Below, piece after piece: positions 26,498-35,425 of a stretch of 64,000 bases of DNA. The DNA lies in the NCBI RefSeq assembly GCF_042656585.1, contig NZ_JBHSPG010000023.1; one strand, 5' to 3'. Numbering within the stretch: position 1 is the first letter of the stretch; every line of letters starts with the position of its first letter. A program made the position numbers and the translations under genes. The notes under the pieces were generated by a model. That model was given only the letters and a program-made list of their open reading frames with translations, ran no database searches and had not been told where the DNA came from. This DNA is from Thalassorhabdus alkalitolerans. GTDB taxonomy: Bacteria > Bacillota > Bacilli > Bacillales > Marinococcaceae.

Positions 26498-26530
26498 AAA
26501 GATCCTTGTGATACCACAAGGGTCTTTTCA
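26498..26530 (+). terminator. ackA terminator
   Basis: AAAGATCCTTGTG/CACAAGGGTCTTTT hairpin with a short loop and T-run. Confidence 0.88.
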
Positions 26531-26647
26531 CGTATAATAAAGGTAGAGGGAAAGTGTATGTATGGTAAAGTTGAAGGGCTATGCTTTTTAAACTATACAC
26601 ATTGTGATATGAATAATATAGTGTGATCAGACAAAGGAGGGTAACCA

Positions 26648-27490
26648 GTGACCTTAACCAATTTAGAAGAAAAGCGCCTCTATGAAATAGAACGGTGGGA
26701 GGATGAATTCTTTTCACACGTGCCTACTGATTTTGAAGTTACATATCAAAGGCTTTACAGAGAAGGCTTTAAAAAGCTGCCAGAAAAGAGAAAACAAAAG
26801 TTACTTGATACCGTAGATAAATTTTTATTTTATGCTCAGTCTTTAACCTTGAATTCTCGTTTTCACCAAGAAGCAACAGAGCGAATTATTACTCAAGCAA
26901 GGATATTTAATGAAGAAGTTAAGGAAATTCAAGATATGAAGAGCTTAAAGCTTCATCAGCTGCATTTTATCCATTCGCAGCAGGCGGCGAAGCAGCGTCT
27001 CATTTCTTTAGGGCAAGGGGGACTGTCGGGGGCCGGAGGAGTACTGCTTATCGGTGCTGACCTTCCTGCTATGCTTATTATTAATTTACGGGCCGTGCAG
27101 CTTACCGCGTTAACTTTTGGCTACGACTTACGAAAACCTTATGAAATGATGCTTGCGATCAAAGTATTCCATGTAGCATCTTTGCCAAAAGGCATGCAAA
27201 AGAAAGCTTGGGAAGAGGTGTTACAGGAGTGGGAAGAAGAAGATCCAGATTATCCTTTCTTCTATGGTGGAAAAGAAGAAGTCATTAATCCTTCCTGGTT
27301 CCAGCAGCCGTTAAGGCAAGTCGGAAAAGCTGCTGTCATTACCTTAGCGAGGAAGAAGCTGATTCAAGGCATACCTGTTGCCGGTATGTTGATCGGTGCA
27401 ACGGTAAATTATAATTTCTCGTGCCAGGTAACTGAAGTTGCAAAAAACTTCTACGAAAAACGCTATTTATATGAAAAAAGCCGTCTGTAG
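26648..27490 (+). CDS. EcsC-family protein
   Basis: 280 residues of the EcsC family, named after a B. subtilis gene linked to the Ecs ABC transporter; its biochemical role is unknown. A helical, charged N-terminus leads to a glycine-rich amphipathic segment (LSGAGGVLLIGADLPAMLII, about 127-146) and FGYDLRKPYEMMLAIKV, both hallmarks of the family. A second hydrophobic stretch is GIPVAGMLIGATVNY. The GTG start has AAAGGAGGG six bases upstream. It is not linked to ecsAB here. Confidence 0.82.
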   Translation: MTLTNLEEKRLYEIERWEDEFFSHVPTDFEVTYQRLYREGFKKLPEKRKQKLLDTVDKFLFYAQSLTLNSRFHQEATERIITQARIFNEEVKEIQDMKSLKLHQLHFIHSQQAAKQRLISLGQGGLSGAGGVLLIGADLPAMLIINLRAVQLTALTFGYDLRKPYEMMLAIKVFHVASLPKGMQKKAWEEVLQEWEEEDPDYPFFYGGKEEVINPSWFQQPLRQVGKAAVITLARKKLIQGIPVAGMLIGATVNYNFSCQVTEVAKNFYEKRYLYEKSRL

Positions 27491-27531
27491 GCAAGAAGCT
27501 GCTTTTCTTTAGAAGGCAGAGGCTGAAGATA

Positions 27532-27596
27532 GAGGCTAGGACAAAATCCAGCTAATAAGAAAGGCTCTCACCATCGGGGTGAGAGCCTTTCTTATC
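27532..27596 (+). repeat. GGCTGGGACAAAA-type dispersed repeat, copy 2, with hairpin
   Basis: Head GGCTAGGACAAAATCCAGC then a hairpin AAAGGCTCTCACC..GGTGAGAGCCTTT, aligning along its whole length with the copy at 3122-3183. Stem bases changed in pairs between copies, so the hairpin is conserved. It can also act as a terminator for the EcsC gene. Confidence 0.6.
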
Positions 27597-27662
27597 TAAG
27601 AATTCTAATAAGTGCTTGTTCAAAAAAGAAAAGTGAAAAGCCTACAAGCGAGCTAGCGAGCT

Positions 27663-27968
27663 TTAATTTAACGTTATGTGCTGAGTTGTTCGATACCATA
27701 TCCAAAGATCATTTATCAGTGAAGCCAATTCCGCGATTTCCAGATTCAGCCTGCAAGAGGTTTCAAAGTCTTCTTCCTTATCAAGCATTGCTTGTTTCTT
27801 ATTAATGGTGTTCTCAATTTCTTGTATACGCTCAGGAATTTTCCCTCGTATTTCCTCCCACTTTTCCAGGATCACGTCCTGACAGGCTGGAGAATAATTC
27901 TCCCACTCAGTTTCTAATTGAGGAAGAGAAATGCCGAGTCTTTGATCATGAATAAATCGGTATTGCAA
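27663..27968 (-). CDS. Small hypothetical protein, mostly helical
   Basis: 101 residues, charged, with predicted coiled-coil helices (IPERIQEIENTINKKQAML, then FETSCRLNLEIAELASLIND). No family recognised. It starts at TTG 27968 with a strong AGGAGGG six bases upstream, which is the main support for it being real. It lies between the EcsC gene and argG, where B. subtilis has moaB. Confidence 0.65.
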   Translation of the reverse strand: MQYRFIHDQRLGISLPQLETEWENYSPACQDVILEKWEEIRGKIPERIQEIENTINKKQAMLDKEEDFETSCRLNLEIAELASLINDLWIWYRTTQHITLN

Positions 27969-28193
27969 CGGGAACCCTCCTAACTGTACACGTTTTTGCT
28001 ATTTTATCATAAACAACCAAAAGCTTGGATAGAGCAAGGAACAACTTCAATAAAAAGAAATGAAATTCTCTGTAGACTTTTTTACCTGCCTGATTATATG
28101 ATAAAGAAGGCTTGTGACATTGCAGCTGGCAAGGGCAGGGAGCAAGTTGAATTAACGGGATTTATATTTTTTAAATTTTTTTCTCGATACCTA

Positions 28194-28221
28194 TTGCAAA
28201 AATATAAGTATGTGGTAAAGT
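28194..28221 (+). promoter_or_regulatory. Predicted argGH promoter
   Basis: TTGCAA (28194-28199), 16-base spacer, TAAAGT (28216-28221). The leader would be about 130 bases. A perfect 7-bp hairpin AAGAGGA/TCCTCTT lies in it at about 28267-28283. The preceding stretch from 27969 shows no gene. Confidence 0.45.
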
Positions 28222-28300
28222 ATTGAATAAACATAAGTTGAATTGAAAAAACATGCATTAAAAACAAAGAGGAGCTTCCTCTTATTTCTTTGAAAATGAA

Positions 28301-28334
28301 TGTATAAAAATAATTACTAAGGTATTTATATTCA
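28301..28334 (+). promoter_or_regulatory. Tandem ARG-box-like sites before argG
   Basis: Two matches to the arginine-repressor half-box pair TGNATWWWWATNCA: TGTATAAAAATAAT (28301-28314, 12 of 14) and GGTATTTATATTCA (28321-28334, 13 of 14). Their starts are 20 bp apart, about two helical turns. They lie 24 bases before the argG ATG. ArgR/AhrC binding is inferred. Confidence 0.5.
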
Positions 28335-28357
28335 CGATATACACGGAGGGATTATTA

Positions 28358-29563
28358 ATGAGTAAAAAGAAAGTAGTACTTGCATATTCCGGAGGATTAG
28401 ATACATCAGTAGCGATCCGGTGGCTTACTGACCAAGGATGGGACGTAGTAGCGGTAGGACTTGACGTCGGTGAAGGAAAAGATTTGGATTTCGTAAAAGA
28501 AAAAGCGTTGAAGGTAGGCGCTATTCAGTCTTATACAATTGATGCAAAGAAAGAATACGCGGAAGACTTTGTTCTTCCTGCACTTCAAGCCCATGCATTA
28601 TATGAGCAGAAGTATCCGCTTGTATCTGCTTTGTCCAGACCTCTCATTTCTAAAAAGCTTGTAGAAATTGCTGAACAGACAGGAGCCGATGCTGTGGCTC
28701 ATGGATGTACTGGAAAAGGGAACGACCAGGTAAGGTTTGAAGTATCTATCCAGGCACTAAATCCAGACCTTGAAGTCCTTGCACCTGTAAGAGACTGGGG
28801 CTGGTCAAGAGATGAAGAAATCGAATACGCCAAACAAAACAATGTGCCTGTACCTGTGAATTTAGACAACCCATACTCTGTCGACCAGAACCTTTGGGGA
28901 AGAAGTAATGAGTGTGGAATTCTTGAAGACCCATGGGCAACGCCTCCAGAAGGAGCTTATGAGCTGACCAAGCCTCTAGAAGAGACTCCTGACGAAGCGG
29001 AAGTCATTGAAATTGAATTCCAGCAAGGGAAGCCTGTAGCCATTGATGGTAAAGCTTATCAGCTTGATGACCTTATCCTTTACTTGAATGATATAGCCGG
29101 CAAGCACGGCGTTGGCAGAATCGACCATGTAGAAAACAGAATGGTAGGGATTAAATCAAGAGAAGTATATGAGTGCCCGGGTGCTATGACGTTAATTAAA
29201 GCACACAAAGAACTAGAGGACCTTACTCTTGCTAAAGAAGTAGCACATTTTAAGCCGATGATTGAACAAAAGCTTACAGAGGTTATTTATAACGGCCTAT
29301 GGTTCTCTCAGCTTACTCCAGCCCTTCAAGCATTCCTTGCTGAGACGCAAAAAAACGTCACTGGCGTAGTCAGAGTGAAATTGTTTAAAGGGCATGCAGT
29401 AGTAGAGGGCAGAAAGTCAGAATTCTCCCTGTACAACGAGAAGCTTGCAACCTATACCCCAGATGACGAGTTTGACCATAGTGCGGCAGTAGGGTTTATT
29501 TCCCTATGGGGTCTGCCTACCAAGGTTCAAAGCATGGTAAATAAAAAGGGTGTAAACGTATGA
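28358..29563 (+). CDS. argG: Argininosuccinate synthase
   Basis: Joins citrulline and aspartate with ATP to form argininosuccinate. The 401-residue protein has the N-type PP-loop AYSGGLDTS (9-17) and GCTGKGNDQVRFE (about 116-128). AGGG precedes ATG. It overlaps argH by 4 bases (ATGA), so they form one coupled operon, probably repressed by arginine via the sites just upstream. Confidence 0.97.
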   Translation: MSKKKVVLAYSGGLDTSVAIRWLTDQGWDVVAVGLDVGEGKDLDFVKEKALKVGAIQSYTIDAKKEYAEDFVLPALQAHALYEQKYPLVSALSRPLISKKLVEIAEQTGADAVAHGCTGKGNDQVRFEVSIQALNPDLEVLAPVRDWGWSRDEEIEYAKQNNVPVPVNLDNPYSVDQNLWGRSNECGILEDPWATPPEGAYELTKPLEETPDEAEVIEIEFQQGKPVAIDGKAYQLDDLILYLNDIAGKHGVGRIDHVENRMVGIKSREVYECPGAMTLIKAHKELEDLTLAKEVAHFKPMIEQKLTEVIYNGLWFSQLTPALQAFLAETQKNVTGVVRVKLFKGHAVVEGRKSEFSLYNEKLATYTPDDEFDHSAAVGFISLWGLPTKVQSMVNKKGVNV

Positions 29564-30945
29564 CCAAGCTTTGGGGAGGACGTTTCACAAAGAGTGCAGA
29601 AGAGTGGGTGGATGCCTTTGGGGCATCCATCCCTTTTGATCAAAAGTTAGTGGAAGAAGACATCCAGGGAAGTCTTGCTCATGTAAAAATGCTGACAAAG
29701 TGTGAAATCCTTTCTGAAGAAGAAGGAGAAAAGATTCAACAAGGATTACATACGCTTTTAAAAAAAGCAAAAAATAATGAGCTTGAATATTCTGTGCAAA
29801 ATGAGGATATACATTTAAACCTGGAAAAGCTGCTGATTGATGAAATAGGTTCCGTAGGAGGCAAGCTTCATACGGGAAGAAGCAGAAACGATCAGGTAGC
29901 TACAGATATTCACTTATATTTACGAAACCATACAAAAGAAATTATGGAACTTATAAAGCAGTTTCAAAAAGCCATTCTCGGCCAGGCTGAGGAGCACGTT
30001 GAGACGTTAATTCCAGGGTACACACATTTACAGCGTGCACAGCCTGTTTCTTTTGCTCATCATTTAATGGCATATTTCTGGATGCTGGAGCGTGATTATT
30101 CACGCCTTGAGGATGGCCTGAAAAGAATAAATGTGTCTCCTCTGGGGGCAGGTGCCCTTGCAGGTACCACTTTCCCCATTGACCGTGAATTTTCTGCGGA
30201 GATATTAGAGTTTGACGGCATTTATGAAAACAGCCTGGATGCTGTAAGTGATAGGGATTTTATTATTGAGTTTCTCGGTACGGGTTCAACGATTATGATG
30301 CATCTTTCCCGTTTGGCAGAAGAGTTTATTCTCTGGTCAACCCAGGAATTTCAGTTTATAGAGCTGGATGACACGTTTGCGACAGGAAGCAGTATTATGC
30401 CTCAAAAGAAAAACCCGGATATGGCTGAATTGATTCGAGGAAAAACCGGTCGGGTATATGGAAGCCTGTTTTCTTTATTAACTACGTTAAAAGGGCTGCC
30501 TTTAGCGTATAATAAAGACATGCAAGAGGATAAGGAAGGCGTATTTGATGCCGTTACTACACTTACTGGTTCACTGAAAATCTTTACTGGCATGGTTGAA
30601 ACGATGACTGTCAATAAAGAGAAAATGATAAACGCCACTCATTCTGATTTTTCCAATGCAACTGAGCTGGCTGATTATCTTGCCGAAAAAGGAATGCCGT
30701 TTAGAGAAGCACATGAGGTTGTAGGGAAGCTTGTCCTTCAATGTATTCAACAAAACAAATATCTTCTGGATCTTTCCTTTGATGAATATAAGGATGCAAG
30801 TACGTTGTTTGAAGAAGACATTTACAACGTTCTTCAGCCCAAGACTGTTGTGGAGAGAAGAAACAGTGCTGGTGGAACGGGCTTTGAACAAGTCAAAAAA
30901 GCGATTGAATCAGGCAAAGAAAAAGTTAATCAAAAAGAACAATAA
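29560..30945 (+). CDS. argH: Argininosuccinate lyase
   Basis: Splits argininosuccinate to arginine and fumarate, the last arginine biosynthesis step. 461 residues. It carries the fumarase-superfamily signature GSSIMPQKKNPD (about 275-286), HTGRSRNDQVATD near residue 104, and the HLQRAQP catalytic region. Translationally coupled to argG by a 4-base overlap. Confidence 0.97.
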   Translation: MTKLWGGRFTKSAEEWVDAFGASIPFDQKLVEEDIQGSLAHVKMLTKCEILSEEEGEKIQQGLHTLLKKAKNNELEYSVQNEDIHLNLEKLLIDEIGSVGGKLHTGRSRNDQVATDIHLYLRNHTKEIMELIKQFQKAILGQAEEHVETLIPGYTHLQRAQPVSFAHHLMAYFWMLERDYSRLEDGLKRINVSPLGAGALAGTTFPIDREFSAEILEFDGIYENSLDAVSDRDFIIEFLGTGSTIMMHLSRLAEEFILWSTQEFQFIELDDTFATGSSIMPQKKNPDMAELIRGKTGRVYGSLFSLLTTLKGLPLAYNKDMQEDKEGVFDAVTTLTGSLKIFTGMVETMTVNKEKMINATHSDFSNATELADYLAEKGMPFREAHEVVGKLVLQCIQQNKYLLDLSFDEYKDASTLFEEDIYNVLQPKTVVERRNSAGGTGFEQVKKAIESGKEKVNQKEQ

Positions 30946-30949
30946 AAAA

Positions 30950-30982
30950 CGGGTGTCCAAAAAGGACATCCGCTTTTTTACA
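30950..30982 (+). terminator. argGH terminator (bidirectional with uspA)
   Basis: CGGGTGTCC/GGACATCCG stem flanked by A-run and T-run, usable from both strands. Confidence 0.85.
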
Positions 30983-30991
30983 TCATGTACT

Positions 30992-31432
30992 TTATGAGTC
31001 TTTGCGTACAATAAGAACATCGCATTTTGCGTGGCGTGCGATCGCTTCTGATACACTGCCGATTAACATGCGCTCCACCGCATTTAATCCAGTTGCTCCA
31101 GTGATAATAAGATCTGCCTCCACTTTCTTTGCTACGTCTTTTGGGATTTTCACTTTAGGTGAACCAAAATCGATGATAGTGCTTACGGTTCCCACACCGG
31201 CAGCCTCAGCTTCTGTTTTATACTGATCCAACAGGTCTTTTCCATACATTTCTGCCCTGCTGACAACTGTGCGGTCGTATTGTTCAATGGTAGCAAAGGT
31301 ACGTGTATCAATAATATGAGCGATCACTAATTCTGCCTTGTTTTCTTTTGCAAACAAATAAGAACGCTGTAAAGCCCTTTTGGCTTCTTTTGAACCATCC
31401 ACGGCGACTAAAATTTTTTTGTATTGAGACAT
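30992..31432 (-). CDS. Universal stress protein, UspA family
   Basis: 146 residues of one Usp domain. It starts KKILVAVDGSKEAKRALQ and ends with the ATP-binding signature GATGLNAVERMLIGSVSEAI (G-2x-G-9x-G-S), so it is probably of the nucleotide-binding class. GGGGGTGAAGG precedes ATG. It converges on argH. General stress function is inferred from the family. Confidence 0.92.
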   Translation of the reverse strand: MSQYKKILVAVDGSKEAKRALQRSYLFAKENKAELVIAHIIDTRTFATIEQYDRTVVSRAEMYGKDLLDQYKTEAEAAGVGTVSTIIDFGSPKVKIPKDVAKKVEADLIITGATGLNAVERMLIGSVSEAIARHAKCDVLIVRKDS

Positions 31433-31576
31433 GTTACCTTCACCCCCTTTGTCATATACCCATTCTATTAATCTATTATAACATGTAAGGGGTTACATTT
31501 TGAACTGTCATAAAAAAACTGATAGTAGTTCATCTTATAAAACGAGGGAACCATCCTCAGAAGGGAGAGATGAAGA

Positions 31577-31729
31577 GTGGATAAACAACAAAAGCAGCAA
31601 TTTCACTATGAGCATGAAGGGGAAGAACATGTCCATAATCAACTTTTGGACTATTACCATGTTGGCTCGGACACTTCTCAGCGTCTTGAGACCAATGAAG
31701 AAGGCCACTCTGCAAACATGAAAGCATAG
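31577..31729 (+). CDS. Small hydrophilic protein, 50 residues
   Basis: A short gene starting GTG (31577) and ending TAG (31729). The product is very polar and His/Glu/Gln-rich (YEHEGEEHVHNQLLDYYHVG in the middle). GGGAGAG lies about 8 bases upstream, and a strong terminator follows 6 bases after the stop, so it is a complete small transcription unit. I do not recognise the family. Confidence 0.65.
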   Translation: MDKQQKQQFHYEHEGEEHVHNQLLDYYHVGSDTSQRLETNEEGHSANMKA

Positions 31730-31735
31730 AGTGGA

Positions 31736-31764
31736 AAAGCCCTCTGTCTTCAGAGGGCTTTCTT
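31736..31764 (+). terminator. Terminator of the 50-residue protein gene
   Basis: Perfect AAAGCCCTCTG/CAGAGGGCTTT stem with a TCTT loop. Confidence 0.88.
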
Positions 31765-31859
31765 ACTAGGGAAGAGTGAATATTTGAATTTAAAATTTAA
31801 CTCATAGTATGATTTAAGAAAGAGAGAACAAGGAACGCTGGGTCGAAGGAGGAGCTTCC

Positions 31860-32633
31860 ATGCGTCATGCAATTATCACTGCAGGCTCAAAAGGCTTGGG
31901 GAGAAAAGTCACGGAGACGTTTTTAAATAAAGGGTACGCTGTGACCGTGAGTTACCGAAGCGACATAAGGGCAGTGCAGGCCTTAAAAGAGCAATACCAC
32001 GATAAGCTTGATCAAATACATATCGTTCAGGGCGATGTAACACAAAAAGAGGATTTAGCACGGATTGTAAGTGAAGGAGTAAACCGGTTTGGACGAATTG
32101 ATGTGTTAGTGAATAATGCTGGACCTTATGTATTTGAACGGAAAAAGTTAATGGATTATAAGCCGGAAGAGTGGCATGAAATGGTAGACGGGAACCTGAC
32201 TTCCATGTTTTATCTATTTCAGCATGTTGTTCCCCACATGCGCGAGCAGAAGTATGGAAGGATCATTACATATGGGTTTCAGGGGGCCGGCGACGCACCT
32301 GGATGGCTGTACCGTTCTGCTTATGCTGCGTCCAAAGTAGGTCTTGTTTCTCTAATGAAGTCAGTGGCGCTGGAAGAAGCCGAAAATGGCATCACCGTGA
32401 ACATGGTTTGTCCAGGGGTAATTACTGAAGAGAATAAAGAGGCAAGTATTCAGGAGGCGAAAGGGAAAACCGATAACATAACGCCGGTAGGAAGGCCAGG
32501 AACCGGCGGAGACATTGCAAGGACGATAGCGTTCTTATGCGAGGAGGATTCGGATATGATCACAGGATCAGTAATAGAAGTAACAGGGGGGGTAGACGTT
32601 CTGCATAAATACAGGGGAAAAGCAGAGGAATAA
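31860..32633 (+). CDS. Short-chain dehydrogenase/reductase (YtkK type)
   Basis: 257 residues with a FabG-like Rossmann fold. The cofactor loop is TAGSKGLG (7-14), the structural motif NNAG (about 89-92) and the catalytic pair YAASK (about 157-161). A canonical SDR serine before the Tyr is not obvious: the segment reads YGFQGAGDAPGWLYRSAY. GAAGGAGGAG precedes ATG. Substrate unknown; probably NADP(H)-dependent. Confidence 0.82.
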   Translation: MRHAIITAGSKGLGRKVTETFLNKGYAVTVSYRSDIRAVQALKEQYHDKLDQIHIVQGDVTQKEDLARIVSEGVNRFGRIDVLVNNAGPYVFERKKLMDYKPEEWHEMVDGNLTSMFYLFQHVVPHMREQKYGRIITYGFQGAGDAPGWLYRSAYAASKVGLVSLMKSVALEEAENGITVNMVCPGVITEENKEASIQEAKGKTDNITPVGRPGTGGDIARTIAFLCEEDSDMITGSVIEVTGGVDVLHKYRGKAEE

Positions 32634-32678
32634 GTATAAAATAAAAAAATATCGGCAAATTATGGATGAGGTGATTTC

Positions 32679-33056
32679 ATGAGAAGCTTGCCGGTATTTT
32701 TTACAATGGCATTTCTGCTTTGTGGTATTTTTGCTCCATCAGTAGTCTATGCTGATGAATTAATGGAAAATTTCTCTTTTCGGGTAACTCTTGAGTCCGA
32801 TGGAGACGTTTATCATTGGGAATTTGACAGCCCAGGAACATATGAATGGCATCATGGTGACAAAGTCCTTCATGGTGAGAAGGCGAAACCAAATGTAGAA
32901 AAAGTTTTTGCTTTGCTTGATTTATCAGAAGAAGCAGAGGCTGAAGAGTTAGCAGCCCGCCTTAAAAACGGTCCTTTTCCGGATTTAGAGCGTTTTGATA
33001 TTCGGTGGAGAAACGGAGAAAGCCAGTTATACAGCTGGGTTTGGGAAAAGAATTAA
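32679..33056 (+). CDS. Secreted or surface hypothetical protein
   Basis: 125 residues with a clear signal peptide: hydrophobic core LPVFFTMAFLLCGIFAPSVV and likely cleavage after VYA. The mature part is small, acidic and Trp-rich (YHWEFDSPGTYEWHHGD; YSWVWEKN at the end). GAGGTG lies 5 bases before ATG. I do not recognise the family. It is 45 bases after the dehydrogenase gene. Confidence 0.72.
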   Translation: MRSLPVFFTMAFLLCGIFAPSVVYADELMENFSFRVTLESDGDVYHWEFDSPGTYEWHHGDKVLHGEKAKPNVEKVFALLDLSEEAEAEELAARLKNGPFPDLERFDIRWRNGESQLYSWVWEKN

Positions 33057-33097
33057 AAAGAAAAGAGCCTTTATACCTGATATGATGTAAATAAATG

Positions 33098-33148
33098 AAA
33101 ATACCTCTTTCCTCTAATGTTTGCAGTGAGGGAAGAGGTATTTTTTAT
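33098..33148 (+). terminator. Terminator after the secreted protein gene
   Basis: AAAATACCTCTT..CCTC pairs with GAGG..AAGAGGTATTTT, with a long loop and T-run. Confidence 0.75.
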
Positions 33149-33180
33149 TACTGTTGCAGGCTTTGATTTCTAAAAATTCA

Positions 33181-33208
33181 TTGAAAAACAAATTTTTTGT
33201 CATATAAT
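33181..33208 (+). promoter_or_regulatory. Predicted dctQM promoter
   Basis: TTGAAA (33181-33186), 16-base spacer, TATAAT (33203-33208). The leader of about 120 bases carries a small CACTGCT/AGTAGTG hairpin at about 33259-33277. Confidence 0.6.
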
Positions 33209-33336
33209 AATGTAAGATAAAACGCCAACGGCATAGTGGATGCAGCCGAGGGATTGGAGCACTGCTTATTTAGTAGTGAAACGCCTTCGTGTCAGCAGAA
33301 ACGGGAGAAATTGTCCTGTTTAAAGGAGGCAAAGTG

Positions 33337-33909
33337 ATGAGAATCGTTACATATTTAGATAAGCACCTGGAGGAACTGCTACTTGTCATATTTACAGGTA
33401 TTATGGTAGGTGTTATTGCTCTCCAGGTGTTTATGCGTTATTTTTTAGGCAGTTCATTAGCATGGTCTGAAGAGCTGGCAAGGTACTGCTTTATCTGGCT
33501 AGTTTATATCGGGATAAGTTATGGAGTGAAAAAACAGAGACATATTAAAGTTGATGTCTTGCTTTTACTTTTAAAAGAAAGAGGCAAAATTTTATTACAT
33601 ATGGCAGCTAATCTATGTTTCTTATCATTTGCCGTGTTTGTAGTAATATATGGCTATAGAATAACGGAAAGCTTATTATTGTTTGGGCAAACATCACCTT
33701 CCTTGAACCTGCCTATGGGAGTGGTATACGCGGCTGCGCCAATTGGGATGAGCTTAACAGCTGTCAGGATCATTCAGCAAATGTATTTGCAGCTAAAGGC
33801 CCTTTTAGGAAAAGAAGAGTTTTACGTAAAAACAGAACTTGATGACGCTTTAGAAAGAGGAGATGTAGAACAACCCCTGCCTGAGAAATTTAAAGGAAGC
33901 AGAGGCTAA
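33337..33909 (+). CDS. TRAP transporter small membrane subunit (DctQ family)
   Basis: 190 residues with four membrane segments. The family signature FMRYFLGSSLAWSEELARYCFIW (positions about 32-54) and KKQRHIKVD loop are clear. DctQ pairs with the large subunit DctM for sodium-driven uptake of organic acids. AAAGGAGG precedes ATG at 33337. No gene for the periplasmic-type binding protein DctP lies nearby. Confidence 0.9.
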   Translation: MRIVTYLDKHLEELLLVIFTGIMVGVIALQVFMRYFLGSSLAWSEELARYCFIWLVYIGISYGVKKQRHIKVDVLLLLLKERGKILLHMAANLCFLSFAVFVVIYGYRITESLLLFGQTSPSLNLPMGVVYAAAPIGMSLTAVRIIQQMYLQLKALLGKEEFYVKTELDDALERGDVEQPLPEKFKGSRG

Positions 33910-33939
33910 GAATGACCTCAAAGGAAGGGAGGAAATATA

Positions 33940-35220
33940 TTGACTACTTTAGTTTTATTTGGAAGCTTTGCTTTCTTTTTGCTCCTTAGCGTTCCTATTG
34001 GGATCGCTTTAGGTCTTGCTTCGTTAATAGCGATTGTTTATTCAGGAACATTGCCAGTTGAGTTTTTAGTCCAAGGACTAATTACTTCGATAGATTCATT
34101 TCCGTTAATGGCTGTGCCTTTTTTTATACTAGCTGGCGAAATTATGGGGAAAGGAGGGGTGTCTGAAAGGTTATTTAATGTAGCCAATTCTCTTGTAGGA
34201 AACAAAACAGGAGGATTTGCTATTGCCACAATTATTACTTGTATGTTTTTTGCAGCAATTTCGGGTTCTGGACCCGCTACAGTAGCAGCTATAGGGGGAA
34301 TTATGATTCCGGCTATGGTAAGGCAGGGATATGATAGAAAGTTCGCAACGGCTACCGTAGCTGCAGCTGGCTCACTTGGAGTCATTATTCCCCCGAGTAT
34401 ACCTATGGTTATATACGGGGTAACAGGAAGTACTTCAATCGGCAATTTATTTATTGCGGGGATTATCCCCGGTTTACTTGTAGGAGGAGCTCTTATTCTT
34501 TATGCTTACTTATATTCCAAAAAGATGGGATACAGGGGTCTTGAGAAAAAAACTTCAATAAAAGGAATAGGAAAAGCTATATGGGATGCTAAATGGGCTT
34601 TGTTAATTCCTGTTATTATTTTAGGAGGAATTTACGGGGGAGTTTTCACTCCTACTGAAGCAGCTGTTGTCGCTGTTATTTACGGGTTGTTTGCCGGGAT
34701 CGTGCTTTACCGGGAACTTAAGCTTACAATGCTTCCTAAGGTATTTGCTGATGCGGCTTTAACTACGGCTACAGTCCTTATTATAGTCGGGACTGCGACT
34801 GCCTTTGGACGCCTGCTAACAGTGGAACAAATTCCTAATCAAGTAGCTGAAGGCATGATGTCAGTATCTCAAAACCCACTTATTATCATACTTATGATAA
34901 CAGTACTCCTTCTTGTTGTAGGGTGCTTTATGGATACGCTCGCTGCTATTATCATACTTACCCCTATTTTACTTCCAATTGCCGTTAATTTAGGGTACGA
35001 TCCTGTTCATTTCGGGATTATTATGATTGTTAACTTAGCAGTAGGATTTATTACTCCTCCCCTTGGGGTTAATTTATTTGTAGGGGCGGGGATATCCGGC
35101 CTTTCAATTGAATCACTGTCCAAGGCTGTAGTCCCTTACTTTGTCGCTATGATTTTAACTTTACTAATTATTATCTTTATTCCGGAACTTTCCACCTACT
35201 TGCCGCAATTTAGAAACTAG
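33940..35220 (+). CDS. TRAP transporter large membrane subunit (DctM family)
   Basis: 426 residues, about 12 membrane segments. It has the family blocks FPLMAVPFFILAGEIM (about 52-67), AAISGSGPATVAAIG and GFITPPLGVNLFVG near the C-terminus. The start is TTG with GGGAGG seven bases upstream. Thirty bases separate it from dctQ. The substrate cannot be read from the membrane subunits; without a linked DctP it stays open. Confidence 0.93.
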   Translation: MTTLVLFGSFAFFLLLSVPIGIALGLASLIAIVYSGTLPVEFLVQGLITSIDSFPLMAVPFFILAGEIMGKGGVSERLFNVANSLVGNKTGGFAIATIITCMFFAAISGSGPATVAAIGGIMIPAMVRQGYDRKFATATVAAAGSLGVIIPPSIPMVIYGVTGSTSIGNLFIAGIIPGLLVGGALILYAYLYSKKMGYRGLEKKTSIKGIGKAIWDAKWALLIPVIILGGIYGGVFTPTEAAVVAVIYGLFAGIVLYRELKLTMLPKVFADAALTTATVLIIVGTATAFGRLLTVEQIPNQVAEGMMSVSQNPLIIILMITVLLLVVGCFMDTLAAIIILTPILLPIAVNLGYDPVHFGIIMIVNLAVGFITPPLGVNLFVGAGISGLSIESLSKAVVPYFVAMILTLLIIIFIPELSTYLPQFRN

Positions 35221-35240
35221 AATACAAGACAAGCTGAACT

Positions 35241-35286
35241 GCACCCAATTGTTATATGTAACGAACAATTGGGTGCATTGTTTTGC
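35241..35286 (+). terminator. dctQM terminator
   Basis: Perfect 13-bp stem GCACCCAATTGTT/AACAATTGGGTGC with a modest T-run after it. Confidence 0.75.
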
Positions 35287-35425
35287 AAAACTAGTGACCG
35301 GGTTTGACAAAAGGAGAGGTTTAACCTTTGAAACGAAAAGGAACCTTTGAAATAGAGGGAAAATTATGTTAAGTAAGGAATAGGGATTTTTTCCACTATA
35401 CTATGAAAGTAAGGGAGTGTTTCGA

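Noticed and set aside
27996..28226. 76-codon plus-strand frame before argG
   Set aside because: No ribosome binding site, composition unlike a protein, and it overlaps the predicted argG promoter.
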